55,448 nt of DNA. Origin: an uncultured Collinsella sp. GTDB lineage: Bacteria; Actinomycetota; Coriobacteriia; Coriobacteriales; Coriobacteriaceae. Below are positions 1 to 8,338 of the stretch, piece by piece. The translations under genes were made by a program, and so were the position numbers. How positions within the stretch are numbered: position 1 is the first letter of the stretch; the number at the start of each line of letters is the position of its first letter. The stretch is from positions 1 through 55,448 of the forward strand of contig UQIS01000010.1 in the NCBI GenBank assembly GCA_900541245.1. The letters are read 5' to 3'. The notes beneath the pieces are model-generated. The model was not told the DNA's origin. It searched no databases and saw only the letters and a program-made list of their open reading frames with translations.

Positions 1-649
1 CGTCATCGCCAACGGCGTCCTGAACCAGCGGTGCTGCGATATCCCGCTGAAAGAAGAGGACGGTTGGGTGGACATCGGCGCGGTGGTGCGCCTGGCACCC
101 ATCAAGGACGTCAAGACCATGATCTATGCGTTCTTTGAGCTGCACGAGCGCCTGCCCAAGGTGCGCCTGCACATCATGGGCGGCGTGGACGACGAGGAAT
201 ACGGCGCCGAGTGCCATGCACTCGTCGACACCCTGGGCGTGCGTGATCTGATCTTTACCGGCCGCGTCAACGTGGTCGAGTACATGGAAAAGCTCGACTT
301 TACCATTTTGACGAGCATCTCCGAGGGCCAGCCGCTTAGCGTGCTGGAGTCGCTTGCGGCGCGTCGTCCCTGCGTGACGACCGAGGTCGGCTGCTGCCGC
401 GAGCTGCTCGAGGGCGCTCCGGGCGACGACTTTGGCGTGGCGGGTTTTGTGACGCCGCCCATGTATCGCAAGGGCTTGGCCGATGCCATGGAGCGCATGT
501 GCACAAGCCGCGCCCGCCGCATTGAGATGGGGGAGCGCGGCCAGCGTCGTGTTGCCACGTTCTTTTTGCACGAGCAGATGCTCGCAAACTATCGCGCGCT
601 GTACGACGAGACGACGCGTGCGTTTGACCTGCCCAGAGAGGGGGAGTAG
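1..649 (+). CDS. pelF: PelF-like GT4 glycosyltransferase (5' partial)
   Basis: The reading frame is open from base 2, so the N-terminal part lies outside the window. The visible 215 residues are the C-terminal Rossmann half of a GT4 (GT-B fold) glycosyltransferase. They contain a nucleotide-sugar binding stretch with the expected E-x7-E type signature (SEGQPLSVLESLAA, near position 320). PelF is the cytoplasmic transferase that polymerises the Pel exopolysaccharide from UDP-sugars, and its assignment here depends on the next gene being a clear PelG. The stop is 3 bp before the pelG start, so the two are surely cotranscribed. A general GT4 transferase is the alternative if the upstream genes are not pel genes. 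Confidence 0.85.
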   Translation, partial: VIANGVLNQRCCDIPLKEEDGWVDIGAVVRLAPIKDVKTMIYAFFELHERLPKVRLHIMGGVDDEEYGAECHALVDTLGVRDLIFTGRVNVVEYMEKLDFTILTSISEGQPLSVLESLAARRPCVTTEVGCCRELLEGAPGDDFGVAGFVTPPMYRKGLADAMERMCTSRARRIEMGERGQRRVATFFLHEQMLANYRALYDETTRAFDLPREGE

Positions 650-652
650 CCA

Positions 653-2197
653 GTGGCCGGAATCGGTTTTGAGCTCAAGCGCCTGTTTAGGCGCAAGGGT
701 CTGTTTGCCACGATGCGCGCCTATGGCTACGCCGGCATTGTGTGCACGGGCCCCATGCTGCTGGGCGTGCTGCTCCAGGTGGGTATTTTGGTGCTGTGCG
801 GTCTGTGGGGTGTGGGCCGTGCCAACCAGGATTTGCTGGTGTGCATGGTGACCTATACGCTGCTGGCGTCGCTTACGCTCACGAGCTTTTTCTCCATGCC
901 TGTCACCCGCTTTTTGGCCGACATACTCTTTGCCGAGCGCGAAGAGGAGGTCTTGCCCTCGTTTTGGGGCTCCAACGCCATCATGCTGGTTGCGGGCACG
1001 GTGCTCTACGGCGTATTTTTGCTGTTCTCGGGCGCCACGCTGCTGCAGGGGCTGCTGTGCCTGTGGCTGTTCAACATTATGATCGTCAACTGGAACGGAA
1101 TGAGCTATCTCACGGCCATCAAGGATTACCGTGGTATCCTGTGCAGCTTTGCGGTCGCCAATGGCGTGGCGTGCCTGTTCGCTCTGGCCGTGCTGGCGCT
1201 GGGGCTGCCGCCGGTCGAGGGGCTGTTGGCATCAATCGCCCTGGGCTACGGCGTCATGCTCGCCTGGGATGTGGTGCTGCTGTACCGGTATTTTCCTCAG
1301 AGCGACCGCAGCCCCTGGCTCTTTTTGCAGTGGCTCGATCAGTTTATGCCGCTGGCGCTCACGGGCCTGTTTACCAACCTGGGGCTCTTTGCGCACCTGG
1401 TGATTATTTGGGCCGGTCCCATTGGCGTGCAGGTCAAGGGCTTGTTTTATGGTGCGCCCTACCACGATGTGCCTGCGCTCATCGCGTTTTTGACGATACT
1501 GGTCACGACCGTCAACTTTGTTGTCTCGGTCGAGGTCAACTTCTATCCGCGCTACCGCGACTACTACAGCCTGTTTAACGACGGCGGCGGAGTGGGCGAT
1601 ATTGTGGTTGCCGAGGAGGAAATGCTCGCCACGCTCAACCGGGAGCTGTGGTTTTGTGCGCTCAAGCAGCTGTTTGTGACCGCGGCGGTCATTTCGCTCG
1701 AGACCACGGTGCTCTCGGCCCTGCCGCTGGGCTTTAACAGCCTTATGCACGGGTATTTTCGCACGCTGTGCGTGGGCTATGGTCTGTATGCCGTGGGCAA
1801 TACGGTGATGCTCATCTTGCTGTACTTTACCGACTACAAGGGAGCCGTGCTAGCCTCGGGCCTGTTTGCCGGTGTGGCAGGGCTGGCGACCGCCGTGTCG
1901 TTGCTTTTACCGCAGCAGTTTTACGGCTTTGGCTTTTTGTTGGGTGCGGCGGTGTTTTTTATCGTGGCGCTGCTCCGGCTCGATACCTATACCGCCAACT
2001 TGCCGTATCGTATCCTGAGTCAACAGCCCATGGTGGCGACCGACAAGACGGGTCGCTTTACACAACTGGGCCGCTTGCTCGATCGTGCCGGGCAGCGCTA
2101 TGAGGAAGGCCGCCATAAGGGTGAGCCGCATGGTTGGTTTGAGCGTACGGTGGTCCGTGTGTATCGCAACCATTGGGGAGGTTCTGATGACCGATAG
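653..2197 (+). CDS. pelG: PelG-like exopolysaccharide export membrane protein
   Basis: This 514-residue polytopic membrane protein starts at GTG 653 behind a GGGGGAG site and opens with MAGIGFELKRLF, the characteristic start of PelG. About twelve hydrophobic segments fill the chain, with a soluble charged tail of about 60 residues. PelG is a MOP/MATE-like flippase partner of PelF, thought to carry the nascent Pel polymer across the cytoplasmic membrane. Length and the N-terminal signature agree with the family. The gene overlaps the next by 11 bp, so translation is likely coupled. No outer-membrane Pel components are expected in a Gram-positive, and other pel genes (pelD, pelE, pelA) would lie upstream of the window. 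Confidence 0.9.
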   Translation: MAGIGFELKRLFRRKGLFATMRAYGYAGIVCTGPMLLGVLLQVGILVLCGLWGVGRANQDLLVCMVTYTLLASLTLTSFFSMPVTRFLADILFAEREEEVLPSFWGSNAIMLVAGTVLYGVFLLFSGATLLQGLLCLWLFNIMIVNWNGMSYLTAIKDYRGILCSFAVANGVACLFALAVLALGLPPVEGLLASIALGYGVMLAWDVVLLYRYFPQSDRSPWLFLQWLDQFMPLALTGLFTNLGLFAHLVIIWAGPIGVQVKGLFYGAPYHDVPALIAFLTILVTTVNFVVSVEVNFYPRYRDYYSLFNDGGGVGDIVVAEEEMLATLNRELWFCALKQLFVTAAVISLETTVLSALPLGFNSLMHGYFRTLCVGYGLYAVGNTVMLILLYFTDYKGAVLASGLFAGVAGLATAVSLLLPQQFYGFGFLLGAAVFFIVALLRLDTYTANLPYRILSQQPMVATDKTGRFTQLGRLLDRAGQRYEEGRHKGEPHGWFERTVVRVYRNHWGGSDDR

Positions 2198-3956
2198 GAT
2201 GATGTCTCGCCGTCGCCTGATTGAGGCGGCTGCCGGTGCGCTGTTGCTTTCGGGCTGCTCGGTGCAGGAAGACTCCTCGACCAAAAAGGTCAAAAAGCAG
2301 GACAAGATTAAAAAGGCCGAGTCCTCGGACGGTACCAAGCACCTCCGCGACAAGGACGAGCTCTACGAGGTCTATGATGACTCGGGCATTGTGACCATGT
2401 ACCTGACGGTCTCGCGCGGCAACAGCTCCGAGAACACCGATCATAGCTGGGCCGAGATCAATACGTACTCGGTCTACGACTACGCCGACATGGGCGTGGC
2501 GCGCTATCAGGTTATGGGCCTGCTGCAGGCGGGCGACGAAGACGGCCCGGTGGCCGGCGAGGTTGGCTATGGCGAGGAAGCGCCCAATGCTACCGTGCAG
2601 GTGCGCGGCCAGACGTCGAGCGGTTATACGCAGAAGAATTACAAGGTAGAGCTCAAAAAGGGCAAGGGTACCTGGCGCCAACAGCGCGCGATTGCGCTTA
2701 ACAAGCACATGGGCGAGGGCATGCGTTTTCGCAACAAGATGGCCTACGACCTTATCCGCGGGATTCCCCAGATGATGGGCCTGCGCACGCAGTTTGTGCA
2801 TTTGTGGGTGTGCGACCAGACCGAAAAGTCCAACGATACCTTTGAGGACTACGGCTTGTTTACGCAGGTTGAGCAGCTCAATAAAACGGCGCTTAAGGCG
2901 CACGGCTTGGATAAGAACGGGCATTTGTACAAGGTGAACAGCTTCGATTTCTATCGCTACGAGGAAACTATTAAGCTTGCCGACGATCCCGACTACAACC
3001 AGGCTACCTTTGAGGGCATGCTCGAGATTAAGGGCGACTCGGACCACACCAAGCTCATCGAGATGCTCGATGCGCTCAACGACGAATCGCAAAAGATCGA
3101 TGACGTGCTCGACACCTACTTTGATACCGAGAATCTGGTCTATTGGTTGGCGTTTCAGATCCTGACGGGCAACTGCGATACGCAGAACCGTAACTGCTAT
3201 CTGTACAGCCCGCTCAACTCAAATACTTGGTACTTTTTAGATTGGGATAACGACGGCATGCTGCGTAAGCTTGAGTTGAGCCTGAAGGGGTTCTCGGACT
3301 ACGCGAGCTGGGAGCGCGGCGTAAGCAACTACTGGGGCAACGTGCTGTTCAACCGCGCGTTGCGCAGCAAGTCGTTCCGCAGCGAACTCGACCGTGCTGT
3401 CAAGGACCTCCGCTCGTATTTGACCGATGCGCGCCTGAGCAAGATGATCAAGCACTACCGCGAGGTGACTGAATCCCTGGTCTTTGCTTCGCCCGATATC
3501 GATAATCTGCCTGTCACCAAGGATCAATATGAGCAGATTGCCGCGGCGATTCCTTCTGAGATCGAGGAGAACTATAAGAGCTATTGCGAGAGCTATAAAA
3601 AGCCCATGCCGTTCTACATTGGTGTGCCGCAGATCGATAACGGTAAGCTGCGCTTGAACTGGGATGCCGCGTACGACTTTGAGGCGCGCGATATTCGCTA
3701 TACCGTCGAGCTTGCGCGCGACTATGCCATAAGCGACGTGCTTTTTAAGGCCGAGGACGTGCTGCTTCCCGAGGTGACCTGCGATGCGCCCGATACCGGC
3801 CAGTATTTTGTGCGCGTGCGTGCTACCAACTCCGACGACTATACGCAAGATGCGTTTGACTATTACGTTACCGACGACGGCAAGCAGTACGGCATGAAGT
3901 GTTTTTACGTGCAGGACGGCGGTAAGGTCGTGGAGGATACGTATGAGGAGGGCTAG
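2187..3956 (+). CDS. CotH-family lipoprotein (CotH kinase fold)
   Basis: The chosen start is ATG 2187, with GGGGAGG six bases upstream, giving 589 residues. The N-terminus has an SRRR motif, a hydrophobic stretch and a lipobox LLSGC with the lipidated cysteine near residue 24, so it is a secreted lipoprotein, possibly exported by Tat. The body carries the CotH signature region (TGNCDTQNRN followed by WYFLDWDNDG, around residues 330-355). CotH proteins are atypical surface or spore-coat protein kinases. Here the neighbours argue for a role in exopolysaccharide assembly or attachment rather than spores. The C-terminal ~100 residues look like a fibronectin-III-like domain. It overlaps pelG and the VTC gene. 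The substrate is unknown. Confidence 0.85.
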   Translation: MTDRMMSRRRLIEAAAGALLLSGCSVQEDSSTKKVKKQDKIKKAESSDGTKHLRDKDELYEVYDDSGIVTMYLTVSRGNSSENTDHSWAEINTYSVYDYADMGVARYQVMGLLQAGDEDGPVAGEVGYGEEAPNATVQVRGQTSSGYTQKNYKVELKKGKGTWRQQRAIALNKHMGEGMRFRNKMAYDLIRGIPQMMGLRTQFVHLWVCDQTEKSNDTFEDYGLFTQVEQLNKTALKAHGLDKNGHLYKVNSFDFYRYEETIKLADDPDYNQATFEGMLEIKGDSDHTKLIEMLDALNDESQKIDDVLDTYFDTENLVYWLAFQILTGNCDTQNRNCYLYSPLNSNTWYFLDWDNDGMLRKLELSLKGFSDYASWERGVSNYWGNVLFNRALRSKSFRSELDRAVKDLRSYLTDARLSKMIKHYREVTESLVFASPDIDNLPVTKDQYEQIAAAIPSEIEENYKSYCESYKKPMPFYIGVPQIDNGKLRLNWDAAYDFEARDIRYTVELARDYAISDVLFKAEDVLLPEVTCDAPDTGQYFVRVRATNSDDYTQDAFDYYVTDDGKQYGMKCFYVQDGGKVVEDTYEEG

Positions 3957-4734
3957 CGCGCTGCTTGAGCGCCTGGCGGCACCTCCTGCGCGTACCACGC
4001 AGGAGCGTTACCGCCACGAGCTCAAATATCTCATTAACGAGGGTGAGCACACAGCGCTTGCCTGTCGCATGGCGCCGGTGTTTAAGCTGGACAAGCATGC
4101 GCAGGCGGGCGGTTACACCATTCGCAGCCTGTACTTTGACGACTACTGTAACTCGGCCTACGAGGAAAAAGACGCCGGTATTCTCATGCGCAAAAAGTAT
4201 CGCGTGCGCATCTATAACGGCGGCGATAAGGTGATTAAGCTCGAGCGCAAAAAGAAGTACGGTAGCTGGATCTACAATGAGGACGCGCCGCTCACGCGCG
4301 GCGAGTTTGAGCAGATCCTGGCCGGAGACTACGACTTTTTGCTGAGGAGCCCCTATCCGCTCTGTCGCGAGTTCTACATCGAGTGCATCTGCAACGTGAT
4401 GCGCCCACGGACCATCGTGGACTACGAGCGCGAGCCGTGGGTGATGGATGAGGGTACCGTGCGCATCACGTTTGACATGAACGTGCGTGCCGCGGTGGGA
4501 AGCTACGATATCTTTGACGCGACGCTGCCCGCGCTGCCGGTCCTGGAGCCCGGCAAGCTGGTGATGGAGGGCAAGTTTACGGAGTTTTGCCCGCAGCTGG
4601 TGCGCGATATGGTGCCGCCGGGCGCGGCCGAGCTTACGGCGGTCTCCAAGTACTGCCTGTGTTACGAAAAGACCGCCTACCTGCGCGGATTTAATTACTG
4701 GGAATCGGATTTTGAGAACCGAGGGGATATTTAG
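3943..4734 (+). CDS. VTC-domain protein (polyphosphate polymerase-like)
   Basis: The protein has 263 residues and begins at ATG 3943, overlapping the CotH gene by 14 bp, with GGAGG six bases upstream. It has the pattern of the VTC/CYTH tunnel fold: RYRHELKYLI near residue 21, YTIRSLYFDD, RKKYRVRIYN, VIKLERKKKYG and a late VMEGKFTEF. These supply the basic and acidic residues that line a triphosphate tunnel in yeast Vtc4. Yeast VTC makes polyphosphate from ATP. Whether the bacterial homologue does so is not established from this sequence. The gene is sandwiched between CotH and DUF4956, a combination that suggests one functional unit. Confidence 0.85.
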   Translation: MRRASALLERLAAPPARTTQERYRHELKYLINEGEHTALACRMAPVFKLDKHAQAGGYTIRSLYFDDYCNSAYEEKDAGILMRKKYRVRIYNGGDKVIKLERKKKYGSWIYNEDAPLTRGEFEQILAGDYDFLLRSPYPLCREFYIECICNVMRPRTIVDYEREPWVMDEGTVRITFDMNVRAAVGSYDIFDATLPALPVLEPGKLVMEGKFTEFCPQLVRDMVPPGAAELTAVSKYCLCYEKTAYLRGFNYWESDFENRGDI

Positions 4735-4737
4735 ACC

Positions 4738-5403
4738 ATGAGCACCAGGGACTTTTTTAAGAACTCCGTCTTGGAGGCGTTTGGCCAGGTCGACCCTGCC
4801 AAGATTGGCCTGTCGCTGCTCGTGGCGCTCGCCATGGGCATCCTGATCTATTACGTGTACAAGCGCTTTTTTACCGGCGTGGTGTATTCGCGTAGCTTTG
4901 CCGTGACGCTCGTGGGCATGTGCGTGCTCACCTGCATGGTCACGCTTGCGATCTCGACCAACGTGGTTATCTCGCTTGGTATGGTCGGTGCTCTGTCTAT
5001 CGTCCGCTATCGTACGGCGGTCAAGGACCCGCTCGACCTGCTGTATCTGTTTTGGGCCATTACCACGGGCATTACGGCAGGTGCCGGCATGTATGCGCTC
5101 GTGGGGCTCACGGCAGTGGTGATCGTGGTGATGATTGCCGGCTTTGCGAGCCACCAGGACAAGGCGCGCGTGTACATGATGGTCATCCACTACACGGGCC
5201 AGACCACTGGCGACGATATCGTGCGTGCATTTGGGCGCACCAAGTTCACCGTCAAGTCCAAGACGATGCGCGGCGACAAAGTCGAGATGGCCGTCGAGCT
5301 GTTCTCGGACGGTGTGGATATGCCCTATGCCGACGCCATCCGTGCGCTCGATGGCGTTGAAGACCTCACACTCATCCAGTACAACGGCGAATATCACGGG
5401 TAG
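4738..5403 (+). CDS. DUF4956 membrane protein
   Basis: This 221-residue protein follows the VTC gene by 3 bp, with GAGGGG before the ATG. Three or four hydrophobic segments occupy residues 20-140, including the conserved region SLGMVGALSIVRYRTAVKDP, and are followed by a soluble ferredoxin-like C-terminal domain of about 80 residues. The family has no known biochemical activity, but its members are often found next to VTC-domain and CotH genes. A membrane partner of the VTC protein is the simplest inference. It is the last gene of the pel-type operon, since a hairpin follows at once and the next gene has its own operator. Confidence 0.85.
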   Translation: MSTRDFFKNSVLEAFGQVDPAKIGLSLLVALAMGILIYYVYKRFFTGVVYSRSFAVTLVGMCVLTCMVTLAISTNVVISLGMVGALSIVRYRTAVKDPLDLLYLFWAITTGITAGAGMYALVGLTAVVIVVMIAGFASHQDKARVYMMVIHYTGQTTGDDIVRAFGRTKFTVKSKTMRGDKVEMAVELFSDGVDMPYADAIRALDGVEDLTLIQYNGEYHG

Positions 5404-5410
5404 CTTGGTT

Positions 5411-5432
5411 CCGGCGTTCTAACGAACGCCGG
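5411..5432 (+). terminator. Hairpin at the end of the pel-type operon
   Basis: A perfect 9-bp stem (CCGGCGTTC / GAACGCCGG) with a 4-base loop starts 8 bp after the DUF4956 stop. No run of T follows, so it may be a Rho-assisted or 3'-end-protecting hairpin rather than a classical intrinsic terminator. The rest of the gap up to 5629 shows no gene. Confidence 0.55.
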
Positions 5433-5629
5433 ACCGCTCGATGCTGCGCGGGCATCTGCCGGGCGATCTGCCGCTCAAACCGTCGCTCGCGTACGTGAAG
5501 CACGCGTCGCTCCTCTTTCGCGGCACCTCGCCACGGCAGCTGCTCGCTCGCTGACGTTTGCTCGACCTGGGCTGTTGAAACGATCCATGCGGTCCGTCTC
5601 ATTTACTCAATTTGCTGGGATGGGTTGGG

Positions 5630-5651
5630 TATCATGGTGAAAGCGATTTCA
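5630..5651 (+). promoter_or_regulatory. LacI-type operator (and possible -10) before the regulator gene
   Basis: TGAAAGCGATTTCA at 5638-5651 is a near-palindrome with the central CG of LacI/CcpA-type operators. A possible -10 (TATCAT, 5630-5635) lies just upstream, though no good -35 is seen. The site sits 15 bp before the chosen start of the regulator gene, as expected for autorepression. It resembles the two sites before the PTS gene. Confidence 0.6.
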
Positions 5652-5666
5652 ACGACAGGGGTGCTC

Positions 5667-6647
5667 GTGGTAAAGATGAAAGATGTGGCCGAGCTGGCCG
5701 GCGTTTCGAGCGCCGCCGTCTCGCGCTACCTCAACGGTGGCTACATATCGGCGGATAAGGCCGAGCGCATTAAGAAGGCGATTGAGCTGACAGGATACGT
5801 GCGGTCCAGCCAAGCTCGCGCGCTGCGCACCGGTTCCACCAAGCTCATCGGCGTTATCGTGCCCAAGATCAACTCGGAGTCCGTGAGCCGCATTACTGCC
5901 GGCATTGGCCAGGTGCTCGGTCGCCGTGGCTACCAGATGCTGCTTGCCAACACCGACAATGCGGCCGATCGTGAGCTCGAATACCTCGATTTATTCCAAA
6001 ACCACCCAGTCGATGGCATTGTGCTGGTGGCAACTATGATTACCGACGAGCACCGTCGGGCGATTGAATCGTGCCGCGTGCCCATCGTGCTGATCGGCCA
6101 GAATGTTGAGGGCGCGGCGTGCGTCTATCACGACGATTACGAGGCCGCCTTTGAGCTGGGCCATGCACTTGCGGGTCGCGTGGACGGCAAGATTGCCTAT
6201 ATTGGAGTTACCGAAGAGGACCGCGCCGCTGGTTATGACCGCCGTCGCGGTTTTGAGGCCGGCTTGCGCGCCGCGGGTAACCCACTCGATGCCGCCTTGA
6301 TTCGTTTGGGCTCGTTTACGCTCGACTCGGGCTATGGTGCGGCGCGTGAACTGCTTTCCGTAGCTCCCGATGTTTCGTTTATCGCCTGCGCGACCGACAC
6401 CATGGCGGCGGGCGCGCTGCGTGCTATCGATGAGGTTCGCGGCATGGGCGAGGGCATACACCGCGTGAGCGGTTTTGGCGACAACGCGTTTTTGCGTGCG
6501 CTGACGGGCGGCATTCCCACCGTGCATTATGGCTACCTGACCAGTGGCGTCGAGGCGACCAATATGTTGCTCAACACGCTCGATGGCGTGGAGGGGGAGA
6601 GCGGTCTCAAGACACTCAAGCTCGGCCATCAGCTTATGAATGCCTAG
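5667..6647 (+). CDS. LacI-family repressor of the sucrose module
   Basis: GTG 5667 was chosen because AGGGG lies 5 bp upstream and the helix-turn-helix (MKDVAELAGVSSAAVSRYLN) then begins at residue 4, as in LacI proteins. Upstream in-frame starts would add a tail encoded by the operator itself. The 326-residue product has the usual length: the DNA-binding domain at 1-60 and a periplasmic-binding-protein-like effector domain from about 65. It stands directly upstream of a PTS permease and a GH32 hydrolase, so it is probably the sucrose (ScrR-type) repressor responding to a sugar phosphate. The effector specificity is inferred from context only. Confidence 0.85.
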   Translation: MVKMKDVAELAGVSSAAVSRYLNGGYISADKAERIKKAIELTGYVRSSQARALRTGSTKLIGVIVPKINSESVSRITAGIGQVLGRRGYQMLLANTDNAADRELEYLDLFQNHPVDGIVLVATMITDEHRRAIESCRVPIVLIGQNVEGAACVYHDDYEAAFELGHALAGRVDGKIAYIGVTEEDRAAGYDRRRGFEAGLRAAGNPLDAALIRLGSFTLDSGYGAARELLSVAPDVSFIACATDTMAAGALRAIDEVRGMGEGIHRVSGFGDNAFLRALTGGIPTVHYGYLTSGVEATNMLLNTLDGVEGESGLKTLKLGHQLMNA

Positions 6648-6735
6648 GTCTTGGGTACGGCTGCCTGCCGCTGAGTCGCCTGGTTTTTCCGTAAAACTAC
6701 CATTCGCCGGCTTTTTCCTACCGTTTACCGCTATA

Positions 6736-6775
6736 TGAAAACGATTGCAGACATATGAAACTGAAATCGATTACA
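6736..6775 (+). promoter_or_regulatory. Pair of LacI-type operators before the PTS gene
   Basis: TGAAAACGATTGCA (6736-6749) and TGAAATCGATTACA (6762-6775) are two near-palindromes with centres 26 bp apart. They match the site before the regulator gene at most positions. The spacing of about two and a half helical turns suits cooperative repression. A promoter must overlap them, but -35 and -10 boxes cannot be assigned with confidence. Confidence 0.65.
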
Positions 6776-6831
6776 GTGTAAGTGTCAAAGATGGCCGGGT
6801 GCAAATGCGCCCGTTGGAGGAAAGGGAAGTC

Positions 6832-8232
6832 ATGGACTACCGCAAATCAGCCCAAGAGGTGCTCGACAACATCGGTGGCGCCGACAACGTTGTTTCGGCC
6901 GCGCACTGCGCCACTCGCCTGCGCCTGGTGATTGCCGATAACACTAAGGTTAACAAGGAGGCCATCGAGAATGTCGATGGCGCTAAGGGCGTCTTTGAGG
7001 CCCAGGGCCAGCTGCAGATTATTTTTGGCACCGGCACCGTCAACAAGGTCTACGAGGAGTTCATCGCGCTCAGTGGCGTCGAGGCTGCCACCAAGGCCGA
7101 GGTCAAGGAGGCCGCGGCGCAGCAGCAGAACATCTTTATGCGTGCCATTAAGGTGCTCGGCGACGTCTTTGTCCCCATCATCCCTGCCATCGTGGCTTCG
7201 GGCCTGCTGCTGGGCATTATGAGCGCCCTCAACTTTATGGCTTCCAACGGCTTTATCGCGCTCGACACCAATAACTTTATCTATAAGATCGCCGACCTGG
7301 TCTCGGGAACGTCCTTTGGCATTCTGCAGATCCTGATCGGCTACTCCGCCGCCAAGGCCTTTGGCGCCAACCCGTACCTGGGTGCTGTCGTCGGCGGTGC
7401 GTTCATCAACTCCTCGCTGCAGAGCGCCTACACGGTTGCCTCCGAGGGCGTTCAGACCATGGTCACCGTCATCCCCGGCGTGTACAGCTTTGAGTGGGTC
7501 GGCTATCAGGGCCACGTGATCCCCATCGTTATCGCCTGCGCCATTCTGGCCTTCCTCGAGAAGCGCCTGCACAAGATCGTTCCCGAGATGTTCGACCTCT
7601 TTGTGACCCCGCTCGTCTCGGTGTTCGTAACCGTGCTCGTGACGCTCGTTGCCGTCGGCCCCATCTTTGTCTGGGCCGAGAACGCCATCCTCGGTCTGAT
7701 CCAGGCCCTGCTGACCTTGCCCTTCGGCATCGGTTCCTTTATCGTCGGCCTGTTCTATGCCCCCACGGTCGTTACCGGTATCCACCAGATGTACACCGCC
7801 ATCGACCTGGGTCAGCTCGCCCAGTACGGTGTGACCTACTGGCTGCCCATCGCCAGCGCTGCCAACATCGCTCAGGGTGGCGCCGCGCTTGCCGTTGCCT
7901 TTAAGACCCGCGATGCCAAGATCAAGGGTTTGGCACTTCCTTCGGCCCTGTCCGCCTTCATGGGTATTACCGAGCCGGCCATCTTTGGTGTGAACCTGCG
8001 CTTCTTTAAGCCCTTCATCGCCGGCTGCATCGGTGGCGGTTGCGGCGCCCTGGTCTGCGCGCTCACCTCGCTTGCCGCTTCCGGTACGGGCGTTACGGGT
8101 ATCTTCGGTATCCTGCTGTGCCTGGCCCAGCCCGTGCAGTACGCGATCATGTTTGCGGTCGCCGCGCTGGTTTCCTTTGGCGTCTCGTTTGTCCTGTACA
8201 AGGACGAGCCCAAGGTCTCCGAGCAGGCCTAA
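6832..8232 (+). CDS. scrA: Sucrose-type PTS transporter subunit EIIBC
   Basis: ATG 6832 has GGAGG and AAGGGAAG upstream and starts the IIB domain correctly. The longer frame upstream runs over the operators. The product has 466 residues. The EIIB domain (1-85) carries the phosphorylated cysteine Cys26 in AAHCATRLRL. The EIIC domain (about 105-455) has roughly ten membrane segments and the GITEPAIFGV motif of the glucose/sucrose superfamily. There is no fused EIIA, so a glucose-type EIIA encoded elsewhere must donate the phosphate. It imports and phosphorylates a disaccharide, probably sucrose, as shown by the GH32 gene that follows. Confidence 0.88.
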   Translation: MDYRKSAQEVLDNIGGADNVVSAAHCATRLRLVIADNTKVNKEAIENVDGAKGVFEAQGQLQIIFGTGTVNKVYEEFIALSGVEAATKAEVKEAAAQQQNIFMRAIKVLGDVFVPIIPAIVASGLLLGIMSALNFMASNGFIALDTNNFIYKIADLVSGTSFGILQILIGYSAAKAFGANPYLGAVVGGAFINSSLQSAYTVASEGVQTMVTVIPGVYSFEWVGYQGHVIPIVIACAILAFLEKRLHKIVPEMFDLFVTPLVSVFVTVLVTLVAVGPIFVWAENAILGLIQALLTLPFGIGSFIVGLFYAPTVVTGIHQMYTAIDLGQLAQYGVTYWLPIASAANIAQGGAALAVAFKTRDAKIKGLALPSALSAFMGITEPAIFGVNLRFFKPFIAGCIGGGCGALVCALTSLAASGTGVTGIFGILLCLAQPVQYAIMFAVAALVSFGVSFVLYKDEPKVSEQA

Positions 8233-8251
8233 GAGCTTTTGATTGAAGGGT

Positions 8252-8279
8252 GCCCGCGGGTTGTATGCTCGCGGGCGTT
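8252..8279 (+). terminator. Hairpin after the PTS gene
   Basis: GCCCGCG (8252-8258) pairs with CGCGGGC (8270-8276) around an 11-base loop and is followed by only a short T run (GTTT). It probably reduces rather than abolishes read-through into the hydrolase gene. Confidence 0.55.
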
Positions 8280-8338
8280 TCCCGTATCTGGTGTCGATCT
8301 CTGGCGCCTTGTTACTTTCGATCCGTTAGGACTTTGAT

